DNA of 64,000 nt. Origin: Podocnemis expansa. Taxonomy: Eukaryota > Chordata > Testudines > Podocnemididae. Where the stretch lies: assembly GCA_007922195.1 (NCBI GenBank), contig ML682123.1, positions 1,354,368 to 1,418,367 on the forward strand, written 5' to 3'. The notes beneath the pieces were generated by a model. The model ran no database searches, was not told the origin of the DNA, and was given only the letters and a program-made list of their open reading frames with translations. The position numbers and the translations under genes were made by a program. Every line of letters begins with the position of its first letter. Within the stretch, counting starts at the first letter, position 1. Of this stretch, positions 29,546 through 42,499 are shown piece by piece.

Positions 29546-32500
29546 TCATACTCGGCACCCTCTCGCACCATGTGATCTTATCACTTGCACCTCCTCTGTG
29601 AAGAAAAGGTCAGAGCATCTGACCTCCGTGCTTCAGCAGCAGTTTGACATGCCAGTCGGCACCAGGGCCCTCTCAGTGCTACTCCCCTTCAGGGCTCAGG
29701 TAAGCATGCTCAGAGTCAACTTCAGCACTGATGCGCCAGCACCATTTCTGGCCTTCCCCTCCACCTGGAGCCTATCACGGTGCCACCCACACCGGAGGCC
29801 TTTGAAGCGTCAAAGGCCCTTCATCTCCTGAACATGCTGCCAGGTCTCCAAAGTAAATAGTAAGTCTGCCTTCCTTCCTCCACCTTACCCAGCACCAGAG
29901 GGAGCCGTTCACTACTTAGGCCCCGCACCACTGTGAAACTGTGGGCTCCAAACCCTATGGCACTGACCCCCTTTCCTCGGCACCGCAAAGAGATCTGAGA
30001 GTGCATTCCTCAGGCTCAGCTTCTTACTGAAGGGTCCGTGGCACCGGGTTCTTCCCAGTATCGCATTCAAACCTGGCTACCTCCTACTGAGGCCTCAGAA
30101 GGGGAGTCCCAACTTGGTGCCATGGCCGTGAGGTCACCCCAGTACTCGGGTTGTCCCTTCTCCTGACTACAGCCATGAACAAGGGGCAGGGTTTTACAAA
30201 GAAGACCCTATCACACTTGAACCCCTTTACCAGGTCACCATCTACCTGGGTCAGGGTCACACCCCTCGAGGGAAACCAGGACCTTATTCGACCTTGGGTT
30301 CGAAACCTCTCCAGTCGCCATTATGATTTCCTCCTTTGTACTTGTGTCCTTGACATTGCTGGGACACACTGGCCCAAGCAGCCCTGATTCACCCCCCTGG
30401 GTCCAGGAGGAATCCCAGAAGGTTTGACCTCCTGGGTAGGAAAAAGCCTATTCAGCTTCAGCTTTTCAGTTGAGGGTTGCTAGCCATCAGGCCTTGGTTA
30501 AAAGATATTCCCTTGACCTGTGGGATATTATATAGTGTTTTAACAGCTTCCTCCCACAAGAATACTTGGAGGATTTGGATGCCTTCCTCAAGGAAGGTGC
30601 CTTGGCCTCATGCCATGCCCTTACAGTGGTATGTGATACCTTGAACATGGCCAGCAGTGGCATTGCTATAGCCGTGGTTAAGCGCCGGGCAGCTGGATTC
30701 GGGATTTTGATCTCCCTCAGGGCTTACAGCAGTCCATATTAGACCTCCCTTTAGAGGAACAGTCTTTCTTTACCCACCCACTGACTCCATGATCCATGGC
30801 AACTGTGCTCATAGGTCAGCCCTTAGAGCCCTGGGTATGCTTACTCCCCAGGTGCCTCAATGTTCTCTCAGTCTATCGCAACCCGACAGAAGCATGGGAG
30901 ACGGGTCCTCATTGTATCACCCCCCACACACAACCAAAATGGTTACCTTTTAGGAGCCTTTGAATCGCTGGATAATGGTCCGCTTCCCTCATTATATGTG
31001 ATCAGCTCCAACAGTGTTGTTTCTCCCTCCATCAAACCCTTGAACATCAGGGTGGTACCCTAAACACTTTTGTTAAACACACCCTCACAATCAGCCTTGG
31101 GACGTCTCTTTCCCCCTCCAGTAATGATGCATATCCCTCTTCCCTTATCATACCCTTTGGGTCAAGTAAGGACCTGGCAACCGGAGAATTCTCCTCACAT
31201 GCACTTGGTTCCAGTCACATACGCCCTTGGATCCTTGGTGGGATTCCAGAGGTCACAGAGGTATGTGAAGTGGGTACACGATGCCCCTTGCCAAAAAAAA
31301 ACAAAACAAAACACTATAGCCCTCTGGGACAAGGGGAGGATACCTACACCTCTGCCAACTCCTTCCCAGTTGGGCACACTGAAAAAGGTACACTCCTGTG
31401 TTGCTATCCCGAGAGTGCTCCTTATCTGTGACAGCCTGCAATGGATCTTGGGGAAACTATTGTGGGATGATGCACCCCACCCCCCATGTGACAGGTAAGA
31501 GGGCAAGCTTATACCCCTTTGTCCTCTATCTTCTCCATCCTCACCTCCCCAGGCAGTGCCCCCTTTTAATATTGGGGCCATGATCTTCAGACTCATATTA
31601 GTCTTTTGCCTGAGGGATCCTTGAGCCTCACTGTAGGGGTTTTGCCTTTGCAGCTCCTACCCCTCTTCCCCAAGGACCTTCACCACATCACACTGGTCCT
31701 TCAGTCCACGGTCAAACCTCAAGTTTAGCCCTTGACTGCAACTTCCTCTGCTCTGGTGCCTCCCTCTAACCAGGCAAGGGTCGCTTTCCCCTGAAAACCC
31801 CAGACAGACATGTAGGAGCTGCCTTGAATTTTCTATGGCATCCCTCTCCTCCCTAGAATTGCAATGAAGGGAGATAGGGGGGGATAGAACTCTTAACCAC
31901 CATCTGTATTCAAATACCTGAGTGAGCCCATTTGAGGACCCATGGTCCTTAGCTCAAGGTCGCTCCCTTGCAGAACTCTGGTTCCCGAGGGAACCTACAA
32001 AGCCTTACCAAGCTGGAGAGGCTGATGCCTTATGGGTGACAATTTCGTAACATCTCCTCTTGCCCCCCTCCATGTGCCTTAAAGGACACAGTGGATTTTC
32101 CTTGTTTTTCCCTAAGCAGGGGTTATCTTATGCTCTCCTCTGCTCTTCCCAGGGTCTCTCTCTCTCTCTCTTTCCTCCTCTCACCCGGGACCTGCCGAAG
32201 CTTTTCCCCTTCCAATACGTGGGGAGGCTCACCAATAACGCCTCTTCCCCTCAGAGCAGGCATTATAGACCACATCCAACTTGCATCTTGCCTAAGCCGT
32301 CGTCTTCTCTCCTCATCAGGATCTATGCAAGATCCCTCATAGTTGGCCTATTGTAGGTGGGACCCAACACCTACATTTGCCACCAGAGATGAGTCAACCA
32401 GCTGTGTTATGAAGACTGACTGCCTCTCCATAGAAGTGAGAGTGAGAATATCATGTGAGAGGAGAAGTGAGAATATCTTGCAAGCCACATGCCCCCCCCC

Positions 32501-32640
32501 AACACTCCAATTCTGGACCTTGGGGGCACAACCCTCAAGGTGGACCAGACCCATCTATAGATGCAGCCGGGTACCCCTTCCCTCGATTCGGCACACCTCT
32601 TCCTATGCAAGTCCACGTACCAGGAGAGTAGAGTACAGAG

Positions 32641-33006
32641 CAATGTTCCCTCTAAGCTGTGCGGCCCAGCACAGCCCCCCCGCACAGGGAAGGCTGCCGG
32701 CCGCGCAGGGCTGGCAGCCAGAGGCCCTGCTCACAGCTCCTGTGGGGCAGGGAGTTATTAAAACTCCCACCCACAGAAGCTCTAACGGAGCATGCCCAGA
32801 ATATCTGAGCATGCTCCATTAGTGCTTCTCTGGCCCTGGAGCTGTGGCAGGGCCATGCAAGGTAAGCAGGGGAGTGGGGAGGGCCGCCAGGATCAGGCCC
32901 GCGGGGGGGCGGGGCGCCACGATCGGGCCCACGCAGGGGGTGGGGGCCCCCGCGCAGCGAGCAACAAGAGTTGCTCAGCTGCCAGTGGGTCTTAGAGGGA
33001 ACATTG
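32641..33006. mobile_element. hAT-type element with perfect 8-bp TSD
   Basis: Starts CAATGTTCCCTCTAAGC and ends CTTAGAGGGAACATTG. It is flanked on both sides by GTACAGAG (32633-32640, 33007-33014). The interior is GC-rich with no frame. Inserted in DIRS element A. Confidence 0.92.
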
Positions 33007-34934
33007 GTACAGAGGCAGCGGAGAGAAATGTGTACATAGCCTTGAAGTTGCATAAGCCACCCCTCCCAGAACCCCACAATCGTTTCTCACCACCCCTGCC
33101 ACAGGTCATTCCCCCACCCATTTGGTTGGGGATAACCTAACATGGGAATTCAATCACCCTTCTCCCAGTTTCTCTCTTTTCACTCCCCAGTCATTCAACA
33201 CTCATGACCCTTGCAGTTTGGCTTGTCTCCTGATGCTAGGATGGGTGTACCTAAGAGTTCCCCCTTTTTTCCTACTATAACCTGCTCAAGGGTCACCTCT
33301 AAAGAAGGGCCCTTCTGAGACGCCCACTTCTCTCTCTTTACAACGACCTCCTTGACAGAGCATCTCTGATGCTTTTGGGCCCCCGAGATGGGTCTGCCAA
33401 GCATCTACACCTTATTCTGGGGCCCTCCCTCAGGCCTCCATTCCCATGCATCAATGGATGGAGGGGCGAGGGTCCCCAGCCACTCTTTCCTCATTATCCT
33501 TCTTCCTACATTAGCTTCCATATGGAGGCAGGATGCTTTAGTTTAAGGCACCCCTTATCAATCCTACCCATGGAATCACCTGCCGGTATGCCAATGGGGA
33601 AAGGCCTTTCACTTATCCCCGTTTGGTCAAGGGGAAATGTGTTTCCTGCCCCCAGTCTTGGTTAGTATCTTAACTCAACTGACACCCCCCCCCTTTAGGT
33701 GTTGAGGTGGCAAGGGTGGCAATTATCTCACCCTTGCTCTTCACCTGTGGCTGTAGGAGTCTGTTGCCCTGGATCACGACTGCCTATCTCAGGAGTCAAT
33801 TCTACTGAAAGGGCAACCCTCCTACACTAGATGGTCTTGCTGGTGACTAGGATGCTCCTTTGCTGTTATGACATAGCAAATTCCCCAATAATGAACTGGG
33901 GGCAGCCCCTGTTGGAGTTATAGTCTCCTGACAGAGTGGCAAATGACCCTTCAGCATGCTCATGCATATCTTCTCTTGAAGATCTTCACTTGGTGGCGTG
34001 TCCACAGGCATTCCCCTGGCAGCCCACTGCTTCTTCATCCAGTTTAGGGTGGTGTGCCATTTGTGGGTAGCCGTGCTGACAGCGGATAATGTTCTAACTC
34101 TGCCCACCTTCCACAGTACGGCTAGCAGTCACCTGATACTGAATGTATCTGAGCAGTGCTCGAAGAAGAATGGTGGGTTGCTTACCAGTAAATGCCCTTC
34201 TTTGAGATGGGCTGCTTGTATTTCACTACTTGGAGTTAGCAATTAGTAGGAACAGAGGAGGAGCAGGGCTGCAGCCATATATATAGCCAGAGGGTGGCCA
34301 TGGGGCAGTGGCCGCCAGCCCTGTCCTGACAGGCTAAGGCTAAAGAGTTTCCAGCCAATTGTGCACTGTGGCACGTAGACACCTGATACTGAATGAATCC
34401 AAGCAGCCCATCTTGAAGGACAGTTACTAGTAAGTAACCCACCGTTCCTTGAATAGGATATTATTCTAAGTGAAAGAGTCAGGAGTTTCCATGAGTAGAT
34501 AAAAGTTATGGTACACCTGCTAACCGAACAACAATACTACAGTTACGCTTGTCTCCTCACCCAAATCGCTGTGATGGTTTGCAGCCATCTCTACCTAATC
34601 TTTAAAGAGGGCCCAATCCTTCTTGTATGTTTCCAGATGGAGAGTCTTTGGCAAAAAAACTAGAGCAGCTCCAAGCACCTGTCTTTGTTTTCAGTCTTCT
34701 CTCAGCCCTCTCTCCTTCCTGGGCTGAGGCAATCACTTTGTCCCTTCAGAGGCAGGAACCTCAATTTACATTGGCTTTCTTCTCTCCTCCAGGTACTTGT
34801 TTGCAGCTTTGGCTGTTTACATGCTCCTGGTAGATGGTCCTGTTTGTCCTCCTCTCCCCTGAACCATGTAACCTGCTTCACATGTGCACTCACACGATGC
34901 TGTAGAAAGTGTGATACTGTGATAACATGAGAGG

Positions 34935-37790
34935 GTGTTCAAAAGAGAACCTTCTTCAAGCATTGCTCGGATGCTTTCAGTAATAGGTGTCTCTGTGCCA
35001 GAGTGCCGGATTGGTTGGAAAACTTTTGTCCTAGCCTGTCAGGAGAGGGTAGGCAGCCACCGCCCACCCATGCCATCCAGTGGCTATATATACGGTCGCC
35101 TCCCAACCCCTCCCCAGTTTCATTTCTTCCGCCTTGCGCGTTGGGTTTGGAACGTCCACTCCTTGGGAACATAAGCAGCCTGTCTTTTTCTATGAGCTTT
35201 TTTCATGACTGGGAGCACCTTTTCGGGGATGTAGTTCCACCACAGGAGTCTTCCACTGTTGGGCCTGAACATCGCAGATCTCCTAACATGCCAGGGTTCA
35301 AACCCAGGTCTGAGTGTGGCAAGGCCTTCCCCCGGGATGATCCCCATGGGAAGTGCCCTCGGTGCCTAGGCAAAGACCACCTGGTCTCAGCCTGTTCCCT
35401 ATGTTAGTCCTTTAAACTTCAGACAATTAAGGGAGGGAACAAAAGCACCATGCCCTAGCCTCGGAACAAGCTCGGCACTCTCCACCCGAGGCTTCGGATT
35501 CCTGCCCGGTGCTGAGACCTAGCTCAGCACTGGAGCCAGCACAGCACTGTACTGCTGGTGGCCATTGAAGAACAACCTTGGCACCAACCCGGTACCTTGG
35601 CACCTACCCAGCACCTTGGTGCCTCTGCACCACTCAAGGTCACCCTCAGTGCCACCCGGCATAGTCCAGTACTGCCAGTGCAGCGTTCGCCCTGGCACCG
35701 ACCGCAGTCGCCTCCAGTACCGTAGCCTCAGCATAGCCCGGTATTGACGGGGCAGGGACTGTCTCAACCAGGCAGCCCTCTCCCCCCAGGTAAAGACTTA
35801 CCTCGGGCCAGTTCAGAGTCGCTCACAATACCAATGACTCCGGAGGCAGTGGAGGCCGCTCAGGCACTCCTCCTGCTGCCCACACCACCTTCCCCAACAC
35901 CGGTTAGAAGGAGCAAACTGGCCTTTATATCCAAGGCCTGGGTCCATCGTGGGCTTCGCTGCTCTCCCTAACCACAAACCCTCCATCTTCCATTCCATTT
36001 GGCCCTGGTACCATAGGGCCATCCCTACAACAACATATCACTTTGCTGTCACCCACACCACCCTTAGAATTGAGAAGCCCTTCTCCCACCTCAAGCCAGG
36101 AGGAAGGTCCATCAAGGGGCTCTAAGTGAACCTGGCGCCACACCTCAGCACCGTTGTCCTTCTGCTTCCACCTCCAAGAATGGTCCCCCCCATGAAACCC
36201 CTTCTCCACGGCGGACACCCACTACCGGTCTATCCCTGGCACTGGGCTCATATACAGGCAACCGATCAGCACACTTTGATTTGTTGCACTGTGCCACGGC
36301 CCACTTAGCGATGGAGGTTCATCCCTCCGATCCTCCCTCAGACACTCTGTTCAGGCTGGTCTTTGCCTTGACAGAGCCGCTGACAGTCCCGCTCCACCCA
36401 AGTGTTTGAGACCTAACATCTTCCCAGTAGCAGAAGCCAAGCTCTACTGCCCCGGTGTTGGACACAGCGAGCCTAAAGTATAAGGTTCTCGAGTCAGCGT
36501 TCCACTCCCTCACCTACCACCCAGTCCCTCCTAGGGACATGGTGCAAATGGCACTAGGCCTGGGTGAGCCTTCTAGTGACCCCCTCCCTGCTTCTAGGGA
36601 AGCCAGAGAACTGGATCTCCAGGAGCGTAAGGTCTACTCCTCCTCAGCCTTCCAACTTCAGGTTGCAAATAATCAGGGCCTAACCAGCAGATACTTGCTG
36701 GATGTATGGGAGTTGGTTGCAAAATTCAGACATTTGCTCCCACCAGAGGCCAAAGAGGAGTATGACGCACTCCTAGAGGAGGGAAGAATAATTTCTCAGG
36801 ACCTTCTCCTCTCAGCCCAAGATGCAGTGGATACAGCTGCCCACACCATGGCCTCAGCTGTGACTATCCGCCAAGTGGCCTGGCTTAGGGAAGCCAAGGT
36901 GCACCCTGCTGTGCAGCAGGTGGTGATTGACTTGCCTTTCGGGGGTGATGTCTTGTTTCCCCCCAAGACCCTAACCATGGCGGGTACCATGTAGGACCCT
37001 AGGGGAGAAGTCAAATACCTCAGCCTCCTTCCATCGGGGCCTTTTCGTCCCCACACATAAGCTATATGGGGCAGCGACCTCCTCTTTTTTCTTATTTACC
37101 CTCTGGCCCTCATACCTTATGCTATACCTTCAGGTAGAGCAACTAAACACATTTCCTCTGCATTTGTCATGTTGCATGGATTCAACTCCGATTTAAGATG
37201 ACATTAGTCCATCCAACCTACGCACTCTTTGCCACGGTTGGATTGGACCTATCCCCTGCTTTGAGTTGGCCCCACAGTTGTTGGCTCTCCATCATCAGGC
37301 CAAGAGCCTAGTTGGTCTTTCAGCTCCTGTTAGAACCTCATTCGCTGGGCTTCTTCCCATTTGGGGTTGTTTTGCTGTGCTGTAGGCAGAAGAGCCAACT
37401 CCACACACCATCCGTCAGCATGGCTAGTAGTCCCCTATTACTGAATGCATCCGAGCAGCGCTCGAAGAAGAACAGTGGTTTACTCACCAGTAACCATCCT
37501 TTTTCGAGATGGGCTGATCGGATCCATTCAGCTCCCTCCCCTCCATCCCCGCATCTGGAGTTGGTGACTTCTAGGAACTGGGGAGAGGTCGAGAGGCAGC
37601 TGTATATATATAACCACTGGGTGGCGTGGGGTGGGGGTGGGGGGTGGAATGACCGCCTACACTCTCCTGAGAGGCTAGGACAAAAGTTTTCCGACCAATC
37701 CGGGGCTCTGGCATGGAGACACCTATTACTGAATGGATCCGAGCAGCCCATCTCGAAGAAGGCCAGTTACTGGTGAGTAACCCACCATTG
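34935..37790 (+). mobile_element. DIRS1-like retrotransposon B, gag-only
   Basis: Left ITR 34935-35170 (CTTCTTCAAGCATTGCTCGG, then TATATATACGGTC) and right ITR about 37546-37790, with an internal complementary region at 37440-37545. Between them lies a gag-like region (35200-36994). There is no room for reverse transcriptase, RNase H or recombinase, so the copy is internally deleted and non-autonomous. It starts about 500 bp after element A ends, in the same orientation. Confidence 0.75.
35288..36994 (+). pseudogene. DIRS1-like gag, broken
   Basis: The N-terminal zinc knuckle CGKAFPRDDPHGKCPRCLGK...H...CSLC (35310-35407) is followed by a proline- and serine-rich linker out of frame. The last part is a 179-codon frame (36455-36994) with the signature (AW)LREAKVHPAVQQVV(I)DLPFGGDVLF, as in DIRS-type gag proteins. 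A TAG at 35405 and frame changes in the linker break it. The family is recognised from the DLPF.G..LF pattern. Confidence 0.7.
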
Positions 37791-38277
37791 CATGGCATAA
37801 TAGCCATCAAACCGTACAATTACATTTCAAAAGTAAACAGGAAAAGTTACATAGACCATAAACTGAGGGTGCACAGATGTGCATCCCCTGACCCACATCC
37901 TACCCTCCCAAGGATTCTGTCCAAACCCAAAGACCTCTGCCTAGCTACAAAGCATCAGAGCAAAGGAAATGCATATAGCTGCTCTCACTATTTTGTCTAG
38001 AGCTCTGTATTTTTTGTGTTCATAAGAAATGCTGGGTGACATGTTTTGGAGGAATAATGTGTTTGCTGAAATACGCAGTCTGGGATTGACCAACACTATT
38101 CACAAATTTCAGTTGTATTTAGCCCAGGGTTTCAGGTTGAAAAAAAATATACGCATATAAGAAAGGTAGAACTGTTTCTTTGACATACTCCCAACAAAGA
38201 ATTTTCACACCGAACCCATGCTTCATTTTGAAATTTAGCTAGATTTGTATTATTGAATCTAAATCAAAAGTGGTTAA

Positions 38278-38282
38278 AGAAA

Positions 38283-38322
<40 letters not shown>

Positions 38323-38340
38323 AAAAGAAAGAAAGAGAAA
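38278..38340 (+). repeat. (GAAA)n microsatellite
   Basis: About 15 tandem GAAA units with few interruptions, in the spacer between DIRS elements B and D. Confidence 0.95.
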
Positions 38341-39663
38341 CTGATCTAAAATAAACTGGACATTCACACATTTTGTTTAAGCAATATGCATGCTAAACAC
38401 CTTTTATTTATAGTGAATGGAAGATCTGTGGTTATCAGTCAAGATGGGCTGCTCACATACGTTCAGTATTAGGTCACTACGTGCCACAGCAAATGAGTGG
38501 TTGGAAACTTTTTAGCTCTAGCCTATCAGAGCAGGGTCGGCAGGAAGTGCCCCCTCTAGCCACTCCTGTGTCTATAAATGTGGCCCTGATCCTGATCCTC
38601 TTCAGTCTCTTCTAGTCACCAACTCTGAGTAGCAGGGATGCTGGGAGGGTCCTGAATGTATGCGAGCAGCCCATCTTGAAGAAGAACTGTTATTGGTAAG
38701 TAATCCACCGTGTTTCTTCAAGCACTGCTCACATAATTCAGTATTAGGTGACCACTAGCCATACTGTGGGTGGTGGGCGGAGTTGTGTTTTCCCCGCCTT
38801 CAGCACAGTTCCCCCCATGTGGGCAAAGCCAAGGCATTGAAGGATGCCTGAATAGTAGGCTTCTTGGTCTACCTGGGGGAATGTCCTGTTAACCCTCGAT
38901 TTTCCAAAGAGAACATTGCACAAGGGAACCATAGAGATGCTGTGTGTTACCCTGCCTTGGAGGCATGGAGTATTGATGCTGGCTGTCCTAATTTGCTTTG
39001 GACAGCCTCAGTATTGCATATGGTTAAAACCAATCAAGGAAGGCAAAAGTTCCCCCATTTTGTCTACCATTGTGCAATGATTTTCTGTCTCACCCCAGGG
39101 AGTAAAGGGGAGGATAAGTGCATCTTCTCCCGGTGTTGACACTTCAGCGTGCAAGTGTTTAGTTTGGTTCTACAGGTCAAAATGCTGAAAACGCAACCAG
39201 GATGGCGTCTTTCACCCAGTACTGTTCTAGTGGCAGGAGTCCCAACTTGATGAGGGAGCTCCCTTGTTGGGTATTAGCTAACCAGGCAGAAGGGAAGCTA
39301 TTATCAGTGCATTTCAGGTCCCAGAAGTGGGTATGACCACTGGTCCCTTTGGTGATAGAGGGAAGGAAAGATAACGCAGACTCACTGGTGTTGCTGGTTG
39401 AGATTCGTGACCTCTAGGTACAACCCTGTAAGGGCACAGCTGAGATGGACCTCAGCATGGTTCACCCCCCAGGGAATACAGGCTGTCCCTGAGGGGAGAT
39501 GGAGCCTGGGGGCCCCACAATCATTTAATAAGGAAGGGAAGGCTTCAGTTAGATAGCCCTTATCCATGTTTAGGTACCACAGGAAGTTCTTTGTTTCAGG
39601 ACATCCTTTTCATGGGGTCCCAACCTCAGAAAACCTGACTGTCATGGCTGGAGGCGAACTTTA

Positions 39664-40978
39664 GGCTGTGTCCACACATGGTTTTACTTCAAAACAACAG
39701 CCATTGTTTTGAAACGAAGCCTGGCATGTCCAAACAATCCTTCGCTATTTCAAAATGACAGGACCCCGTCATTTCAAAATAATGGCCATCCTTTCGAAAC
39801 AGTTAAACCTGGCATGTAATCAAAATAGCCCTTGTTTCTAAAGGGTTGTTTCAAAATGCTGTTAGGACGCATTGTTTCAAAACAACCACTGTTTTGAAAC
39901 AGGGCTTTGACCTTCCTCTCAGGGTTCATGGCATCCTGGGAGAAAGTGCCACCCCCTCAAGGCACCTTGGCCAAGGAGCCAAGCAGCACCATGGCCAGAG
40001 AGCCGAGGGGACTTGCAGGAGGGCTGCGGGTCCCTAGCCAGCTGGACCCACTTCCGCAGCAAGCCAGTAGTGGGGGAGACGAAGCAGGTTCCCAACCAGC
40101 TGAACCCGCTGACCCAGCAAGCCAGCAGCCAGGGCGGGCAGATGCTCCACCAGCCAGCTGGACCCACTGCCTGGGCTCAGGGGCTGCCGGCCGGGTGACG
40201 GGGGCAGAGCACTGAGGGCGTGTTGGCCCTCGAGCCCCTGGCTGCTTGGAAGAGGCCAGGGGTGTTACGTGCTCTGTCAGCCCAAGGCAGGCTCTGCAGC
40301 ATGGTCAATTGCACCACTCCTGGCTGCTTGGAAGCGGTCAAGGTCTGGGGGACCCTGGCGCACCCAGTGCTCTGCCCCCACCACCAGCTCGTCCCTCAGC
40401 CCTGGCCTGGTGGCAGCTGGAGGTGCAGCCGGCCACCAGAGCTGGGCAGCAGCTGCCCGGGCAGGGGTCATGGCCAGAGCCAGTGCCCATGGCTCCTGCC
40501 TGGCCAGCAGCCGCCAAGCTCGGGCAGTGGGCAGAGCCGGTGCCTGTGGCTCCTGTCTGGCCAGCAGCTGCTGAGCCCTGCAAGCCAGCTCCAGGACCCT
40601 AGCCCGGCATTAGAGGGGGTGCCCCACAGTCCCTCCCCCAATTCCTCAACAGCAGTGGAGGACTCAGGGCAGGGGATCCCTGCTCTGAGGACAGTTTTCC
40701 CCTGCCTGGCTCTCCAGGTGAGAGCCAGGCAGGGGATTGGTTTGGTAACATGGCCTTGCCTGGGGGCCATGTTGCCACACCTCCCATGCTGCCCCTGTGC
40801 TGAAGCGAAATAGCATCTCCACACACAGGTCATGCTATTTCACTTTCAGGGTTTCCCTTAGTTCACTTTAACATTTTCTTATTTCAATTTAAGTTATTTT
40901 GAAATAAGGATTTTATTTGGAAATAACTCATTTCAAAATAACTTATTTTGAAATAACAATTTACGTGTGAACACAACT
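39664..40978. mobile_element. TIR DNA element with GC-rich interior, TSD TTA
   Basis: Starts GGCTGTGTCCACAC and ends GTGTGAACACAACT, flanked by TTA on both sides (39661-39663, 40979-40981). The outer parts hold TTTCAAAACAA-type palindromes and the right part the family core GTTGCCACACCTCCCATG. The centre (about 39950-40720) is GC-rich sequence with long open frames on several strands, which is a composition effect. Non-autonomous; PIF/Harbinger-like by TSD length only. Confidence 0.75.
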
Positions 40979-42023
40979 TTAGGGATTGGAATTAGGGTAT
41001 GAAGATTATAAAGTGAAGGGAAAGAGTGTTGCTTCTGGCCTAGTTGGTTTGTAGCAATTCTGGAACTGATCACCCTCATTCTGAGATTCACTTGCCCTGC
41101 TCAGCAGATGTGAACAAGAATGATGATAAGAACTAAGAGAGGGACTAAGCGTTACGTCAATAAGTGTTTCTCCTGCCCTCTGTGGCAGGTGCTCAGGGTG
41201 TATAGGGTTTTGTTTTGTTTTTTTTTTGTCCTTTTATGGTTAGAGTTTGGGCCTCCTTTGAGTCACAAGGAGAGGAGACCACAAGTTGTGGAGCTGTCCT
41301 GCGCCTAAGGCTTCTATGCTTGAGCAAACCAGGTAAAGTCTTGTAGCTTCTTATGCAGAGACACTGTGTCTTCTCTCTCTGTGTGTTCTCACTCCCTGTG
41401 TGTGTGCCCTCTGGTACAGTGACATCTTCCCTTGAGCAAACTGGTGGGGTGCATACTTCTATTTCCTTCTGGTGAGAAGTGCTGATGTTTTGTGTTGCTC
41501 TTCCGACAGCCAAGGGTATTGAGGGAGCATGAAATGTTGAGGGTTCTACCTGTACAAGAGGTAAAAAAGGGAGGGGAGATTACCACCCCGAAAGTTTGGT
41601 CTTTGTCCACCAATGGGAGACGACTGACCTAAAAGTGAATCATGATGCACACTGTCCGCTTCACTTGAGAACTGCAGAGGTATGAAACGCCACGTGATGG
41701 GTCTGTCCTTCCAGATATGGGCTGTTGGGGTAGATTGAATACATGTGGGTCCCTGGCATAGGCTGCCCATGAAGGTGTAGATATCTCCACATCTGAGAGA
41801 AGGACTTCCTGCAAGGTCCTGAAAGCCATATGTCTCTTATGAGGAAAAAGGAAACCTCTGTCAAGGAAGGGCAGGGTAGGTGTACTGTTCATTACCCTTT
41901 GGGCAGTCATGGTTGATTTCCCTCTTGGAGGGTCAAAGGCTGACACAGGCTGGCATGAGAAATAAGTGCTCGATGTGCAGCATTGCAAATAGAAGGGGAG
42001 AGTCATCCCAGCCCAGACTCACA

Positions 42024-42490
42024 GGCTGTATTCACACACCACTTTTGTTTCGAAACAACCTCGTTGTTTTGAAACAAAAAAAACATGTTCACATGACGCA
42101 CAGTTGTTTTGAAACAACGGGAACCCGTTGTTTCGACACAATGGCGTTATTTCGAAACAAGTTAAACCTAGTCTCTGGGCGAAACAACGTTGTTTCGCAA
42201 TGGTTGTTTCGAAACAGCACTGTGTGAACGTGTTGTTTTGAAACAACGGTGGTTTTGAAAAGGCTTGTTTCGAAACAACCGTCGTCTGAACGTGTTGTTT
42301 TGAAACGACAGGCAGTCGTTTCGAAAATCTTGTTGACAAAACTTGCTATTTCGTTTTGCGCTTTCTCCCTTGTTTCGGAATGACTTTTTTGCTAATTCGA
42401 ATTAAGTTATTTCGAAATAAGGCATTATTTCGAAACAAGTTGTTTCGACACAACTTGTTTTGAAATAACCATGTGTGTGTGAATATAGCC
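42024..42490. mobile_element. TIR DNA element, TSD ACA
   Basis: Starts GGCTGTATTCACACAC and ends GTGTGTGTGAATATAGCC, with ACA on each side. The interior is almost entirely inverted GTTGTTTCGAAACAAC strings. It lies in DIRS element D. Confidence 0.8.
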
Positions 42491-42499
42491 ACAGAGGAA

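Larger units (their letters stand above)
28621..34436 (+). mobile_element. DIRS1-like retrotransposon A, degraded
   Basis: Left inverted terminal repeat near 28621-28830 (GGTGTCTACGTGCCACA, then TATATATATGACC) and right inverted repeat at 34216-34436, reverse-complementary to it. An internal complementary region (34138-34215) carries reversed copies of both outer ends, which is the hallmark of DIRS1-type elements that replicate through a circle. The gag region has a degraded Cys-rich knuckle at 28900-28980 and an LDLP string near 30735. No reverse transcriptase or tyrosine recombinase frame survives. It contains a tandem repeat (29150-29545) and a hAT insert (32641-33006). Confidence 0.72.

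Noticed and set aside
39907..40813. Long overlapping open frames on both strands (up to 197 codons)
   Set aside because: They lie in the GC-rich interior of a TIR element, occur in several phases at once, and show no domain; this is expected from low stop-codon frequency.
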